From Bacteroidales bacterium (GTDB taxonomy: Bacteria > Bacteroidota > Bacteroidia > Bacteroidales > Marinilabiliaceae): a DNA stretch of 64,000 nucleotides. The notes under the pieces were generated by a model. It was not told where the DNA came from and did no database searches. It saw nothing but the letters and a program-made list of their open reading frames with translations. The DNA lies in assembly GCA_015061285.1 (NCBI GenBank), contig SUWW01000013.1:1-64000 (forward strand), in the 5' to 3' direction. Below are positions 41,901 through 51,374 of the stretch, in pieces; within the stretch, counting starts at the first letter, position 1; every line of letters begins with the position of its first letter. A program made the position numbers and the translations under genes.

Positions 41901-44900
41901 AAAACTTAATTATAAATATTGCAGCGGCGGCTCTCTGCGTGGGTTGCACCGAGAATGCTCAGGAAAAACCTCAGCAGCGCGAATGGGAAAACCAGAGCAT
42001 TTTGCAAATCAACCGCGAGGCTGCAAGAGCCTCATTTACGCCATATTACAAGCAAAAAGGCGACCGCAGCATGAGTCTCAACGGCACTTGGAAATTCCAT
42101 TGGACCACAACGCCCGATGCTCAACCTGCGGACTTCTACAAAACTTCGTTCAGCGATGCCTCGTGGGATACTCTGCAAGTGCCCGCCGACTGGGAGATGA
42201 ATGGCTATGGAACGCCTATCTACAGTAGTTCGGGATACACATTCAAGATAAATCCGCCCTACGTAATGGGCGAACCCAAAGAGAGCTACACAGCATACGT
42301 AGAACGCAATCCCACAGGCTGTTACCGTCGCACGTTCGAAGTACCAAACGAATGGAGCGGCAAAGAGCTATACTTACGCTTTGGCTCGGTGGCAAGTGCT
42401 TTCTATGTATGGATAAACGGTCAGTTTGTAGGCTATTCGCAAGGCAGCATGGAGCCTGCCGAATTTTGCATCAGTAAATATGTATGCGAAGGCAAGAACA
42501 CCATTGCGCTGAAGGTTCTAAAATATTCCGATGGTAGCTACCTCGAAGACCAAGATCAATGGCGAGTGGCTGGCATTCATAGAGATGTAACTATCTATGC
42601 CACAGAGAGAATACGCATTCGCGACTTCGGTGTACGTACTATTATAGATACTAAAAATGGCACGGCGAAGGTCATTATTGCGCCAGAGTTAAGTTCGCCA
42701 GACAGCATAAGTGGCAAGGGCTACACCATTTGTGCTACCATAATTACACCCGACGGCGAAGCGCTCCCCGACAGTGCCCTAACAGCCGATGCTGAGACGA
42801 TGCTCAACAAAGCCCACAAGGCCAAAATTATGAATCAGCGCACGCCACAACGCGGCTACCCAATGTGGGGCTGGATGGAGACGACCATCGAGAACGCTAA
42901 ATTTTGGACCGCCGAAAATCCACAACTATACACCCTAAGACTCTCATTGAAAGATAGTTGTGGCATAAATATAGAAAATATAGAGACGCGCATCGGACTG
43001 CGCGACATACGTATAGAGAACGGGCAGTTGCTTGTGAACGGCATACCTACGCGTCTGCGCGGTGTGAATCGCCACGAGATGGATCCGCGCATGGGCAAGG
43101 TGATGACCGAAGAGTTGATGATGAAGGATTTGATACTTATGAAGCAAGCTAACATCAACGCGGTGCGCACGTGCCACTATCCCAACTGCGAGCGCTGGTA
43201 TGAACTCTGCGACAGCATAGGTATGTACGTCATGGATGAAGCCGACATAGAGGAGCACGGACTTCGCGGCGAACTTGCAAGCGACCCAACTTGGACTGCC
43301 GCTTGGCTCGACCGCACACAGCGTATGGCCATTCGCGACCGCAACCACGCGTGCGTAATCAGTTGGAGTCTTGGAAATGAAGCCGGCTGGGGTGTCAACT
43401 TTGCGGCTTCGGCGGCTTGGCTTCACGAATTCGACCCGACGCGTTTCGTGCACTACGAAGGTGCGCAAGGCTCGTGCGAACTGCTTGACGGCGAGAAGGT
43501 TCACGAGAACGACCCTGCATACGTAGATGTGATAAGTCGATTCTATCCACGCACGCAAGACGAATATCTCAATCCTGGCATCACTGACGGCGATATGGAA
43601 CGCCCCGAGAATGCACGCTGGGAACGTCTGCTGAGCATTGCCAAAGACAAACGCGACAACCGTCCTGTGCTGACGAGCGAATATGCACACGCCATGGGCA
43701 ACGCACTCGGCAACATGCGCGAATATTGGGACGAGATTTATAGCAATCCTCGTATGCTCGGCGGCTTCATCTGGGAATGGGCCGACGAAGGCATCGAGGC
43801 GCATACGGGCGATACTACGTACATAGCTTACGGCGGCGACTTCGGTGATAAACCTAACCTCAACTCGTTCTGCATCAAGGGCGTTGTGGATAGTTATAGA
43901 AACGTTGGCGCTAAATATTACGAGGTGAAAAGCGTTTATGCGCCAATGCGTTTCAAGCTTGAAGGCGGCAAAGTGCGCACCGAATGGCTTGATAAACACG
44001 TAGATATAAATAATTATGAGATAACCGAAACACGCGAAAATGGCTTAGTGAACGTCTCTGCCAAGTTGAAGAGTGCCACCAAATGGGCGCCTGCAGGATT
44101 CGAAGTTGCAAAAGCGCAATTCGTTGTAGATAAAAATTGGTGGAAAAGTGCTGCCAATATTAAGCGCGATAAGGTTAATAATGAGCCTGTTACTGCCGAC
44201 GAGGCTATTGCGCTCTTTGCTCACGTGAAGCCGCATTTCTATCGCGCACCACTCGACAACGATCGTGGTTTTGGCAGCTGGATAGCCAAAGACTGGAGCA
44301 AGCAACGTCTTGATAGTCTGACGGAAAGCATAATAAGCGACTTCGCTACCGAGACGCTCAAAGATGGCAGCGTGAAAGTGAGCACTACGCGTGCATACGC
44401 TACGGCAAATGGCAGCATAGAGACGGCATACGTATACATAGTTATGCCCGATGGCTCGATAGATTTCAAGGCTACATATACGCCCAAAGGCGAGCTACCT
44501 ACGTTGCCTTGTCTCGGCACAACGCTCGTGTTGCCTAAGTATTTCAACGAGTTGCACTACATAGGTCGCGGACCGTGGGACAATTACCCCGACCGCAAAG
44601 AGAGCTGCCATATCGGACGCTACAAATCGACCGTGGCTGAGCAATATTTCCATAATCCGAAGCCGCAAGACTCTGGCAATCATGAGGATGTTGCATACGT
44701 ATGCCTCTCCAATGGTCGCGACCACATCAGTGTGTCGGCTATCGATGGAACGTTCAGTTTCAGTGCGTTGCCATATTCTGCCACTCAGCTCGCCACCACG
44801 AAGCACGACTACGAGTTGCGCGCCGAGAACTACGTCTACCTCAACCTCGATGCGGCGGTGCTTGGCATTGGCAATGGCTCGTGCGGCCCAGGTGTGCTGA

Positions 44901-44962
44901 AGAAATATGCAATAGAGCAAAAACCGCATACGTTGCATGTGAAATTGAGAATTGAGAATTGA
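41897..44962 (+). CDS. LacZ-type GH2 beta-galactosidase lipoprotein
   Basis: The 1021-residue protein has a lipoprotein signal (IINIAAAALCVGC, lipid on Cys16), so it is anchored to the membrane. The domain order is LacZ-like: a jelly-roll sugar-binding domain (about 60-230), an Ig-like domain, the TIM barrel (about 360-680), another Ig domain and a Bgal_small_N beta-sandwich at the end. Catalytic residues are acid/base Glu495 (SWSLGNEAGWG) and nucleophile Glu595 (VLTSEYAHAMGN). The family predicts removal of non-reducing beta-galactose. It is translationally coupled to the preceding fusion enzyme (ATGA). The bgaL/LacZ-like length of about 1020 is normal. Confidence 0.92.
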   Translation: MKNLIINIAAAALCVGCTENAQEKPQQREWENQSILQINREAARASFTPYYKQKGDRSMSLNGTWKFHWTTTPDAQPADFYKTSFSDASWDTLQVPADWEMNGYGTPIYSSSGYTFKINPPYVMGEPKESYTAYVERNPTGCYRRTFEVPNEWSGKELYLRFGSVASAFYVWINGQFVGYSQGSMEPAEFCISKYVCEGKNTIALKVLKYSDGSYLEDQDQWRVAGIHRDVTIYATERIRIRDFGVRTIIDTKNGTAKVIIAPELSSPDSISGKGYTICATIITPDGEALPDSALTADAETMLNKAHKAKIMNQRTPQRGYPMWGWMETTIENAKFWTAENPQLYTLRLSLKDSCGINIENIETRIGLRDIRIENGQLLVNGIPTRLRGVNRHEMDPRMGKVMTEELMMKDLILMKQANINAVRTCHYPNCERWYELCDSIGMYVMDEADIEEHGLRGELASDPTWTAAWLDRTQRMAIRDRNHACVISWSLGNEAGWGVNFAASAAWLHEFDPTRFVHYEGAQGSCELLDGEKVHENDPAYVDVISRFYPRTQDEYLNPGITDGDMERPENARWERLLSIAKDKRDNRPVLTSEYAHAMGNALGNMREYWDEIYSNPRMLGGFIWEWADEGIEAHTGDTTYIAYGGDFGDKPNLNSFCIKGVVDSYRNVGAKYYEVKSVYAPMRFKLEGGKVRTEWLDKHVDINNYEITETRENGLVNVSAKLKSATKWAPAGFEVAKAQFVVDKNWWKSAANIKRDKVNNEPVTADEAIALFAHVKPHFYRAPLDNDRGFGSWIAKDWSKQRLDSLTESIISDFATETLKDGSVKVSTTRAYATANGSIETAYVYIVMPDGSIDFKATYTPKGELPTLPCLGTTLVLPKYFNELHYIGRGPWDNYPDRKESCHIGRYKSTVAEQYFHNPKPQDSGNHEDVAYVCLSNGRDHISVSAIDGTFSFSALPYSATQLATTKHDYELRAENYVYLNLDAAVLGIGNGSCGPGVLKKYAIEQKPHTLHVKLRIEN

Positions 44963-45059
44963 AAATTCATAATTCGTAATTGGGAATTCGTAACTCGCAA
45001 CTTGTAATTCGTAATTAATAAATTAGCGAATCAAAAAAACCGACAACAACATAAATAAA
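44963..45059. repeat. Repeat-bearing spacer between two GH2 genes
   Basis: The 97-bp spacer is made of repeated words such as AATTGAGAATTGAAAATTC and AATTCGTAATT, related to those at 25200-25275 and 30788-30820. It may be a dispersed element that separates coupled genes. Confidence 0.55.
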
Positions 45060-47936
45060 ATGAAAGCTACTATTAGTGCCTTAGCCATAGCAGCGATGCT
45101 GTGCTCAACAACAATGGCACAACCAACCAACATTCAAACCCAACGTAAATATCTCAGCGGACACGGCTGCGACGACATGGTGCAGTGGGATTTTCAGTGC
45201 ACTGGCGGACGAAATAGCGGCACGTGGACCAAGATAGGAGTGCCTTCGTGCTGGGAACTTCAAGGTTTCGGTACATATCAGTATGGAATGAAGTTCTACG
45301 GCAAGGCTCACCCCGAAGGCATAGCCGACGAAAAAGGTCTCTATAAATATGAATTCACGCTTCCTAAGCAGTGGGAAGGTCGCCACATCGACCTCGTTTT
45401 TGAAGCTGTTATGACCGACGCCGAAGTCAAGATAAACGGTCGCAAGGGCGGTGTGAAGCATAGTGGCGCTTTCTACCGCATAACCTACGACGTGAGCGAC
45501 CGAGTTTTCTTTGGCGATAAGAAAAACTTGCTCGAAGTTACCGTGTCGAAAGAGAGCGAAAACGATGGTGTGAACCTCTCGGAACGTCGAGCCGACTACT
45601 GGAATTTCGGTGGAATATTCCGCCCGGTATTCATTGTGTCGAAACCTGCCATCAACATCGAACGCTTTGCCATCGATGCCAAAGCGAACGGCGATTTCAA
45701 TGCATACGTAGTGATAAATCACTCAATGGACGGAATGAAGATTCGCACCGACATTGCCGACGAAAAAGGCAACACCATCTCGCAAAACGAAACTGCTGTG
45801 CGCGGTGGCAGCGACCATGCCGAAATATCTTTCAAGGCAGGCAACAATCTCAAACTTTGGACTGCCGAAACGCCTAATAGATACGTTGCAACTTTCTCGC
45901 TCATAGATAAAAATGGCAAGATCATACATAAAGAGACCGAGAAATTTGGTTTCCGCACCATTGAGACGCGCGAGCACGATGGCCTATACATAAACGGTAC
46001 GAAAGTCCTCGTGAAAGGCGTCAACCGCCACAGTTTCCGTCCTGAGACGGGCCGCACTCTGAGCTACGAGAAGAATCTTGAGGACGTAAAACTCATCAAG
46101 AGCCTAAATATGAATGCTGTACGCCTCTCACACTACCCTGCCGACCCTGAATTCTACGACATCTGCGACAGTCTTGGTCTTTATGTTATGGACGAACTCA
46201 GCGGCTGGCATGGACATCAGGAGACTATCAATGGTCAGAAACTTGTGCGCGAGATGGTCACACGCGACGTGAACCACCCAAGCATCATCTGGTGGAGCAA
46301 CGGCAACGAAGGCGGCTGGAACAACGAGTTGAACGACGAATTTCATAAATATGACATACAGAAACGTCCCGTTCTGCATCCGCAAGGCAATTTTGGTGGC
46401 TACGAGACTATGCACTACCGCTCGTATGGCGAGAGCAACGAATATATGCGCAAGCCAGAGATTTGGATGCCTACCGAGTTTCTCCACGCGCTCTACGATG
46501 GCGGCGCTGGCGCTGGACTCTACGACTATTGGGAGGTTATGCGCACATGGCCGCGCTGTGCTGGTGGCTTCATCTGGGCACTTGTAGATGAAGGTGTTGT
46601 GCGCACCGACATGAATGGCATGATAGACAACGTGGGCAACTACGGCGCCGATGGCATTGTGGGACCGCACTACGAGAAAGAGGGCAGCTACTACACCGTG
46701 AAGCAGATTTGGAGCCCTGTGCAGATATTTACGCCTAACCATAATTATGATGGTATGCAAGCCGCCAACGACGCGCTCTCTACCAACTTCGATGGCAAAC
46801 TTACCGTAGAAAATCGCTACGACTTCATCTCGCTCGACGACACAAAGTTTGAATATCAATATGTTACGTACGAAGGCGCGAAGACTCGCACTATTTCGAA
46901 AGGCGCAACAAGCGTAAAGGGCGTTAAACCTCATCAGAGCGCAACGCTCGATATTCCTACTAATAAGAATGCTGATGCTCTGACCGTTACGGCTAAGAAT
47001 AAAAATAACGACGAGATTTTCACTTGGACATTCAAGATACGCAATGCCTCAAGAATCGAAGGCGGCAAAAGCGCTCGCACTACCACTAAAGAGACTGATA
47101 CAGAAGCAACTGTAAAAGCGGGCGATGCAACATACGTATTTAGCAAAACGAACGGCCGCCTGATGCGCGTAAGTATAAAAGGCAACGACACCGAATTTGG
47201 CAACGGCCCAGAGTTCTTCGCCTACAAACGTAGCGACCGCTCGATGGATCAGTTTCTCAACACAGACGACAAAGAGGCTTTCGAGAAGCGACTTCAATAC
47301 ACTGCATACGCCGAGCAGGGCAAATTCAACCGATTGGAAATCGGCAAAGGCACAAACGACACAACCATCGTAACGGCTATATACGATTACGCAAGCCTAC
47401 AACGCGCCGAATGGCACATTGCGCCCGATGGCACAGCTCGTCTGATTTATACTTACGTATTCAACGGCGTTGTCGACCTCATGGGCGTGAAATTCGACCT
47501 GCCCGAAACGAGTGTCGAGAGCAAGACGTGGCTCGGCAAAGGTCCATATCGCGTGTGGAAAAACCGCTTGCACGGACCTCAACTTGGCATCTGGCAAACC
47601 GACTACAACGACCCAATTCCGGGCGAGAGTTTTACATATCCTGAATTCAAAGGCTATTTTGCTGGCGTTCAGTGGATGAACATACGTACGAAGAATGCCA
47701 CCATTCGCATTGAGCCGGGCAACGACACCACCGACTTCGTGGGCGTTTATCAACCTCGCGACGGTCGCGACAATCTGCTTTATCAGCTGCCACAGACTGG
47801 CATCTCCATTATGCAAGTCATTCCGGCAGTGCGCAACAAGGTTAACAGCACCGACCTCAACGGTCCTTCGGCGCAAGCTGTTTGGGCAAATGGTGCATAT
47901 ACTGGCGAAATTCGCATAACATTCTCAGCCAAATAG
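45060..47936 (+). CDS. Secreted GH2 glycosidase
   Basis: The 958-residue protein has a Sec signal peptide (MKATISALAIAAMLCSTTMAQ). Its layout is an N-terminal sugar-binding jelly roll (about 40-210), an Ig-like domain, a TIM barrel at about 300-560 with acid/base Glu417 (WWSNGNEGGWN) and nucleophile Glu473 (WMPTEFLHALYDGG), then C-terminal beta domains (about 570-958). The nucleophile motif PTEF differs from the TSEY of the LacZ-type neighbour, so specificity probably differs: beta-galactosidase, beta-glucuronidase and related activities are all open. It lies 97 bp after the lipoprotein GH2. Confidence 0.88.
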   Translation: MKATISALAIAAMLCSTTMAQPTNIQTQRKYLSGHGCDDMVQWDFQCTGGRNSGTWTKIGVPSCWELQGFGTYQYGMKFYGKAHPEGIADEKGLYKYEFTLPKQWEGRHIDLVFEAVMTDAEVKINGRKGGVKHSGAFYRITYDVSDRVFFGDKKNLLEVTVSKESENDGVNLSERRADYWNFGGIFRPVFIVSKPAINIERFAIDAKANGDFNAYVVINHSMDGMKIRTDIADEKGNTISQNETAVRGGSDHAEISFKAGNNLKLWTAETPNRYVATFSLIDKNGKIIHKETEKFGFRTIETREHDGLYINGTKVLVKGVNRHSFRPETGRTLSYEKNLEDVKLIKSLNMNAVRLSHYPADPEFYDICDSLGLYVMDELSGWHGHQETINGQKLVREMVTRDVNHPSIIWWSNGNEGGWNNELNDEFHKYDIQKRPVLHPQGNFGGYETMHYRSYGESNEYMRKPEIWMPTEFLHALYDGGAGAGLYDYWEVMRTWPRCAGGFIWALVDEGVVRTDMNGMIDNVGNYGADGIVGPHYEKEGSYYTVKQIWSPVQIFTPNHNYDGMQAANDALSTNFDGKLTVENRYDFISLDDTKFEYQYVTYEGAKTRTISKGATSVKGVKPHQSATLDIPTNKNADALTVTAKNKNNDEIFTWTFKIRNASRIEGGKSARTTTKETDTEATVKAGDATYVFSKTNGRLMRVSIKGNDTEFGNGPEFFAYKRSDRSMDQFLNTDDKEAFEKRLQYTAYAEQGKFNRLEIGKGTNDTTIVTAIYDYASLQRAEWHIAPDGTARLIYTYVFNGVVDLMGVKFDLPETSVESKTWLGKGPYRVWKNRLHGPQLGIWQTDYNDPIPGESFTYPEFKGYFAGVQWMNIRTKNATIRIEPGNDTTDFVGVYQPRDGRDNLLYQLPQTGISIMQVIPAVRNKVNSTDLNGPSAQAVWANGAYTGEIRITFSAK

Positions 47937-47961
47937 TGTTATGAAAAGCAGCGTATCAAAT

Positions 47962-48076
47962 CACCGAATAGAACGAAAATATACTAACATAATTCGTTTC
48001 GTTCGTAGTAAGATGGAAATGCTTATAATTGAACGATTTACTAATTGCAATTTCGTTTCATTCGTTCAATTAGGTG
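47962..48076. repeat. Inverted-repeat spacer (CACCGAAT type)
   Basis: The stretch opens with CACCGAAT and closes with CAATTAGGTG, near inverse of each other. In between are repeated TTCGTTTCGTTCG and ACTAA words. Similar units fill the spacers at 51188-51358 and 52847-52897. A reading frame open from 47941 passes through it by chance. Confidence 0.6.
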
Positions 48077-48078
48077 TT

Positions 48079-51000
48079 ATGAAAAAACCTTACTTGGCAA
48101 CGTTTGTGGTTGCTGTAATATCTTTATTTACAGCGTGTAGCAGCAATACGTGGCACGACGATTTCCGCCAAGCAAAATGCGAAGTCGAGCCATGGACATT
48201 CTGGTATTGGATGTATGGCAACGTAAGTGACGATGGCATCAGAGCAGACCTAAAAGCCATGAAAGAGGCTGGCATAGAAGGGTTTTATCTGATGCCGATA
48301 AAGAGTCCGGCAGACAACGCTCAACTTGGTGGCACGGCATTGCAGCTCTCGCCCGACTGGTGGAACAGAATGCGGACCGTGTTTACCATTGCCGACAGTC
48401 TACATCTTCAAATGGGCATTCACTTCTCCGATGGATTCGCACTTGGCGGTGGTCCGTGGATTACGCCCGACGAATCGATGCAAAAGGTCGTTTGGTTCGA
48501 CACCATAGTTAGTGGAGGCAACATAGATATGGAGCTACCACTACCTAAGCATTATGCTGATTACTACGAAGATATAGCTACGTATGCCTACCAAACTCCA
48601 TTCGCCAACGACATAAAACCGTCTACCGACACGCAATTTCCACTAAAGTCGAAAGAGCCTTGCGATATTGTATACAAGTATGCAGAGCCATTCACGCTTC
48701 GCAGCGTTCAGATTGTCACTGGTGGCAACAATTACCAAGCGCACCGCTGGACGGTAAGTTCTTCCGACGATGGCAAAATTTATAAAGAGATAACTCGCAT
48801 AGAGCCAGCACGTCAAGGGTGGCAAAACACCGATGCATACGCTACGTACGCCATACCTACCACTACAGCTAAATATTTCAAATTTCACTGGAAGCCTGAA
48901 GGAAGCGACCCTGGAAGCGAAGACATGGACGCCGCCAAATGGAGTCCTACGCTAAAAGTTGCAGCCATAAACCTTGGTTCTGAACCTATTGTAGATGGCT
49001 ACGAGGGCAAAAGTGGCGCAGTGTGGCGCGTTAGCAAGGCATACATAGATAAAGACAACGAAGCTATCGATGCTAAATCGTTGAGAATTATCGATATAAA
49101 TAATAATAGAATAGAGACTGTGCTTCCTGAAGGAGAGTGGCACATCATACGTATGGGTCACACATCGACGGGACACACCAATGCCACAGGCGGAGGTGGA
49201 CGCGGTTTGGAATGCGACAAATTCTCCATTGCAGCCATCGACAAACAATTCAATAGTTGGTTTGGCAGCATCGATTCTATGACGCAGACAATCTCGAGCG
49301 ACGTACTTACGCGCCTGCATGTGGATAGCTGGGAATGTGGCAGCCAGAACTGGAGCGCCAATTTTGCCGACGAGTTCAAACGTCGTCGTGGCTACGACCT
49401 TTTGCAGTGGTTACCCGTATATGCAGGAGTTCGAATCGAGAGCGAAGCCAAAAGCGACGCTGTCTTGCGCGACATACGCCAAACAATAGCCGAACTCATC
49501 AACGATGTGTTTTTCGTCGAAGTGCGACGCCTTGCCGATGCTAACCACAAGCAACTATCTACGGAGTGCGTATGTCCTACGATGGTTAGCGATGGCATGC
49601 TCCACTTTGCCCAAGCCGACTACCCGATGGGCGAATTTTGGGTAAATAGCCCAACGCACGACAAGCCCAACGACATGCTCGACGCCATCAGTGCGGCGCA
49701 TATCTATGGCAAACGCACCATACTTAGCGAAAGTTTCACCGAAGTTCGCGGCACGTGGGACGAGACTCCCGCTATGCTGAAACCGCTTCTCGACCGCAAT
49801 TTCGCGCTTGGCATCAACGGCATTGTGTTTCATGTATATACGCACAACCCATGGCTCGACCGCAAGCCAGGCATGACACTCGATGGCATTGGCACATTCT
49901 TCCAGCGCGACAATACTTGGTGGCGCGAGATGCCAGTCTTCACTAACTACATAAAACGTTGTCAGTCACTTCTCCAGCGTGGCGAACCTGTTGTAGACAT
50001 TGCTGTGTATACTGGCGACGAGACACCACGCCGCGCCATTCTGCCCGAACGGCTAACAACATCGCTGCCGGGACTCTTTGGTGAGCAGAATCTCAAAAGC
50101 GAACGCGCACGCTGGCAAAACGAGGGCGTACCTATGGAGACAAGCCCTGTAGGTGTGAAGCATACTAAAAACATGACTAAGGCGGACCAATTCACCAATC
50201 CGCTGCACGGCTATAAATATGACTCGATGAACCACGATGCGCTTGCCTCGGCACACGTAGAGAATGGCGCGATAGTCACCGCTGGTGGAATGCGCTACGA
50301 AGTGCTTGTGGTGCCGCAAGAGCGCAAGATGACCCCCGACCGCATTGTGGATTGGAAGCTCATCGAAAACCTCAAAGCACAGGGCGCGCGCATCATCACT
50401 GAGCCGTGGCTCGAACCGTCGTTTGCGAGCATGGATATTTTGCCAGACGTACAATTGCCCGAAGGTGTCGACTTTGCGCATCGCCGAACTGCCACCGAGG
50501 ATATTTACTTCATTGCCAACTTGACGGACAGCGCCATAAATATGAAGCCTACTTTCCGCTCAGCGAGTGTATATAAGTATGCATACGTAGCTAATCCACT
50601 GAATGGTAGCATCTTCGTATACAACAATGAACTAAATTTGGAGGCAAACGAATCGGCATTTGTAATATTTACGAACGAACTAATTGCTACCGACAAGCCG
50701 CAAAGCGCCAAATCGAGCATAACTATAAATACGCCGTGGAAAGTGAAGTTTGAGAGCACTAATCTCTCCATAGAAATGGATATTTTGCGCGACTGGACAA
50801 CCTACGAAGAGCCTAAACTGAAATACTATTCTGGCCATGCTACGTATGAGAATAGTTTCGACGTAGAGAGTTCAGTTTCAAGCGCATACATACGTATAAA
50901 AGAACTGCACGACATAGCTACGATATATATAAACGACAAATGCTGCGGCACAATATGGACAAAGCCGTACATTACTGACATAAGCAACGCCATACGTAGC

Positions 51001-51174
51001 GGCAAGAACACGCTTCGCATCGAAGTGGTGAATACGTGGGCTAATGCGCTGCTCGGTAGCGATATAAATACGCCTCCATACAGCGGCATTTGGACCAATG
51101 CCAAATATCGTCGAGCCGAGAAGAATACGCTTCCTGCGGGAATTGTTGGCAAGGTGGAGGTCGTGTTAGAGTGA
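48079..51174 (+). CDS. GH106 alpha-L-rhamnosidase lipoprotein
   Basis: The 1031-residue protein has a lipoprotein signal (MKKPYLATFVVAVISLFTAC). The opening of the mature domain, VEPWTFWYWMYGNVSDDGI with ADLKAMKEAGIEGFYLMPI, and the later MGIHFSDGFALGGGPWITPDE are typical of GH106. GH106 enzymes remove terminal alpha-L-rhamnose from rhamnogalacturonan-type glycans, using a calcium-assisted inverting mechanism. A beta domain region ends the protein (about 900-1031) and resembles a sugar-binding jelly roll. The longer frame from 47941 reads through a repeat spacer, and the ATG at 48079 gives an intact signal peptide, so it is the real start. It is one of two rhamnosidase families in the cluster. 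Confidence 0.92.
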   Translation: MKKPYLATFVVAVISLFTACSSNTWHDDFRQAKCEVEPWTFWYWMYGNVSDDGIRADLKAMKEAGIEGFYLMPIKSPADNAQLGGTALQLSPDWWNRMRTVFTIADSLHLQMGIHFSDGFALGGGPWITPDESMQKVVWFDTIVSGGNIDMELPLPKHYADYYEDIATYAYQTPFANDIKPSTDTQFPLKSKEPCDIVYKYAEPFTLRSVQIVTGGNNYQAHRWTVSSSDDGKIYKEITRIEPARQGWQNTDAYATYAIPTTTAKYFKFHWKPEGSDPGSEDMDAAKWSPTLKVAAINLGSEPIVDGYEGKSGAVWRVSKAYIDKDNEAIDAKSLRIIDINNNRIETVLPEGEWHIIRMGHTSTGHTNATGGGGRGLECDKFSIAAIDKQFNSWFGSIDSMTQTISSDVLTRLHVDSWECGSQNWSANFADEFKRRRGYDLLQWLPVYAGVRIESEAKSDAVLRDIRQTIAELINDVFFVEVRRLADANHKQLSTECVCPTMVSDGMLHFAQADYPMGEFWVNSPTHDKPNDMLDAISAAHIYGKRTILSESFTEVRGTWDETPAMLKPLLDRNFALGINGIVFHVYTHNPWLDRKPGMTLDGIGTFFQRDNTWWREMPVFTNYIKRCQSLLQRGEPVVDIAVYTGDETPRRAILPERLTTSLPGLFGEQNLKSERARWQNEGVPMETSPVGVKHTKNMTKADQFTNPLHGYKYDSMNHDALASAHVENGAIVTAGGMRYEVLVVPQERKMTPDRIVDWKLIENLKAQGARIITEPWLEPSFASMDILPDVQLPEGVDFAHRRTATEDIYFIANLTDSAINMKPTFRSASVYKYAYVANPLNGSIFVYNNELNLEANESAFVIFTNELIATDKPQSAKSSITINTPWKVKFESTNLSIEMDILRDWTTYEEPKLKYYSGHATYENSFDVESSVSSAYIRIKELHDIATIYINDKCCGTIWTKPYITDISNAIRSGKNTLRIEVVNTWANALLGSDINTPPYSGIWTNAKYRRAEKNTLPAGIVGKVEVVLE

Positions 51175-51187
51175 AACATCCATGATA

Positions 51188-51358
51188 ATCACCGAATTAC
51201 ACGAATAAAACGAAATTTGATTAGTATAGTTTCGTTCAAATTGGTGATGAATCACGCGAAAGAAGCAAATTAAGATTAAACGAATTCGTTCAATTCGGTG
51301 TTTGGAATACACGAACAAAACGTGTTGAGGTTAGTATAAATTCGTTCAATTCGGTGAT
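51188..51358. repeat. Three tandem CACCGAAT-type inverted-repeat units
   Basis: The first unit runs from ATCACCGAATT (51188) to TTGGTGAT (51248). Two shorter units end CAATTCGGTG at about 51300 and 51356. Each contains an ACGAAnnAAACG-like left part, a TTAGTATA centre and TTCGTTCAA on the right. Confidence 0.7.
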
Positions 51359-51374
51359 GAATTAGATAATAATA

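Noticed and set aside
47941-48078. Extended start of the GH106 gene
   Set aside because: The 46 extra residues come from repeat spacer DNA and would bury the lipoprotein signal peptide.
51188-51358. CACCGAAT units as a CRISPR-like array
   Set aside because: Only three imperfect units, internally palindromic and lacking unique spacers of constant length.
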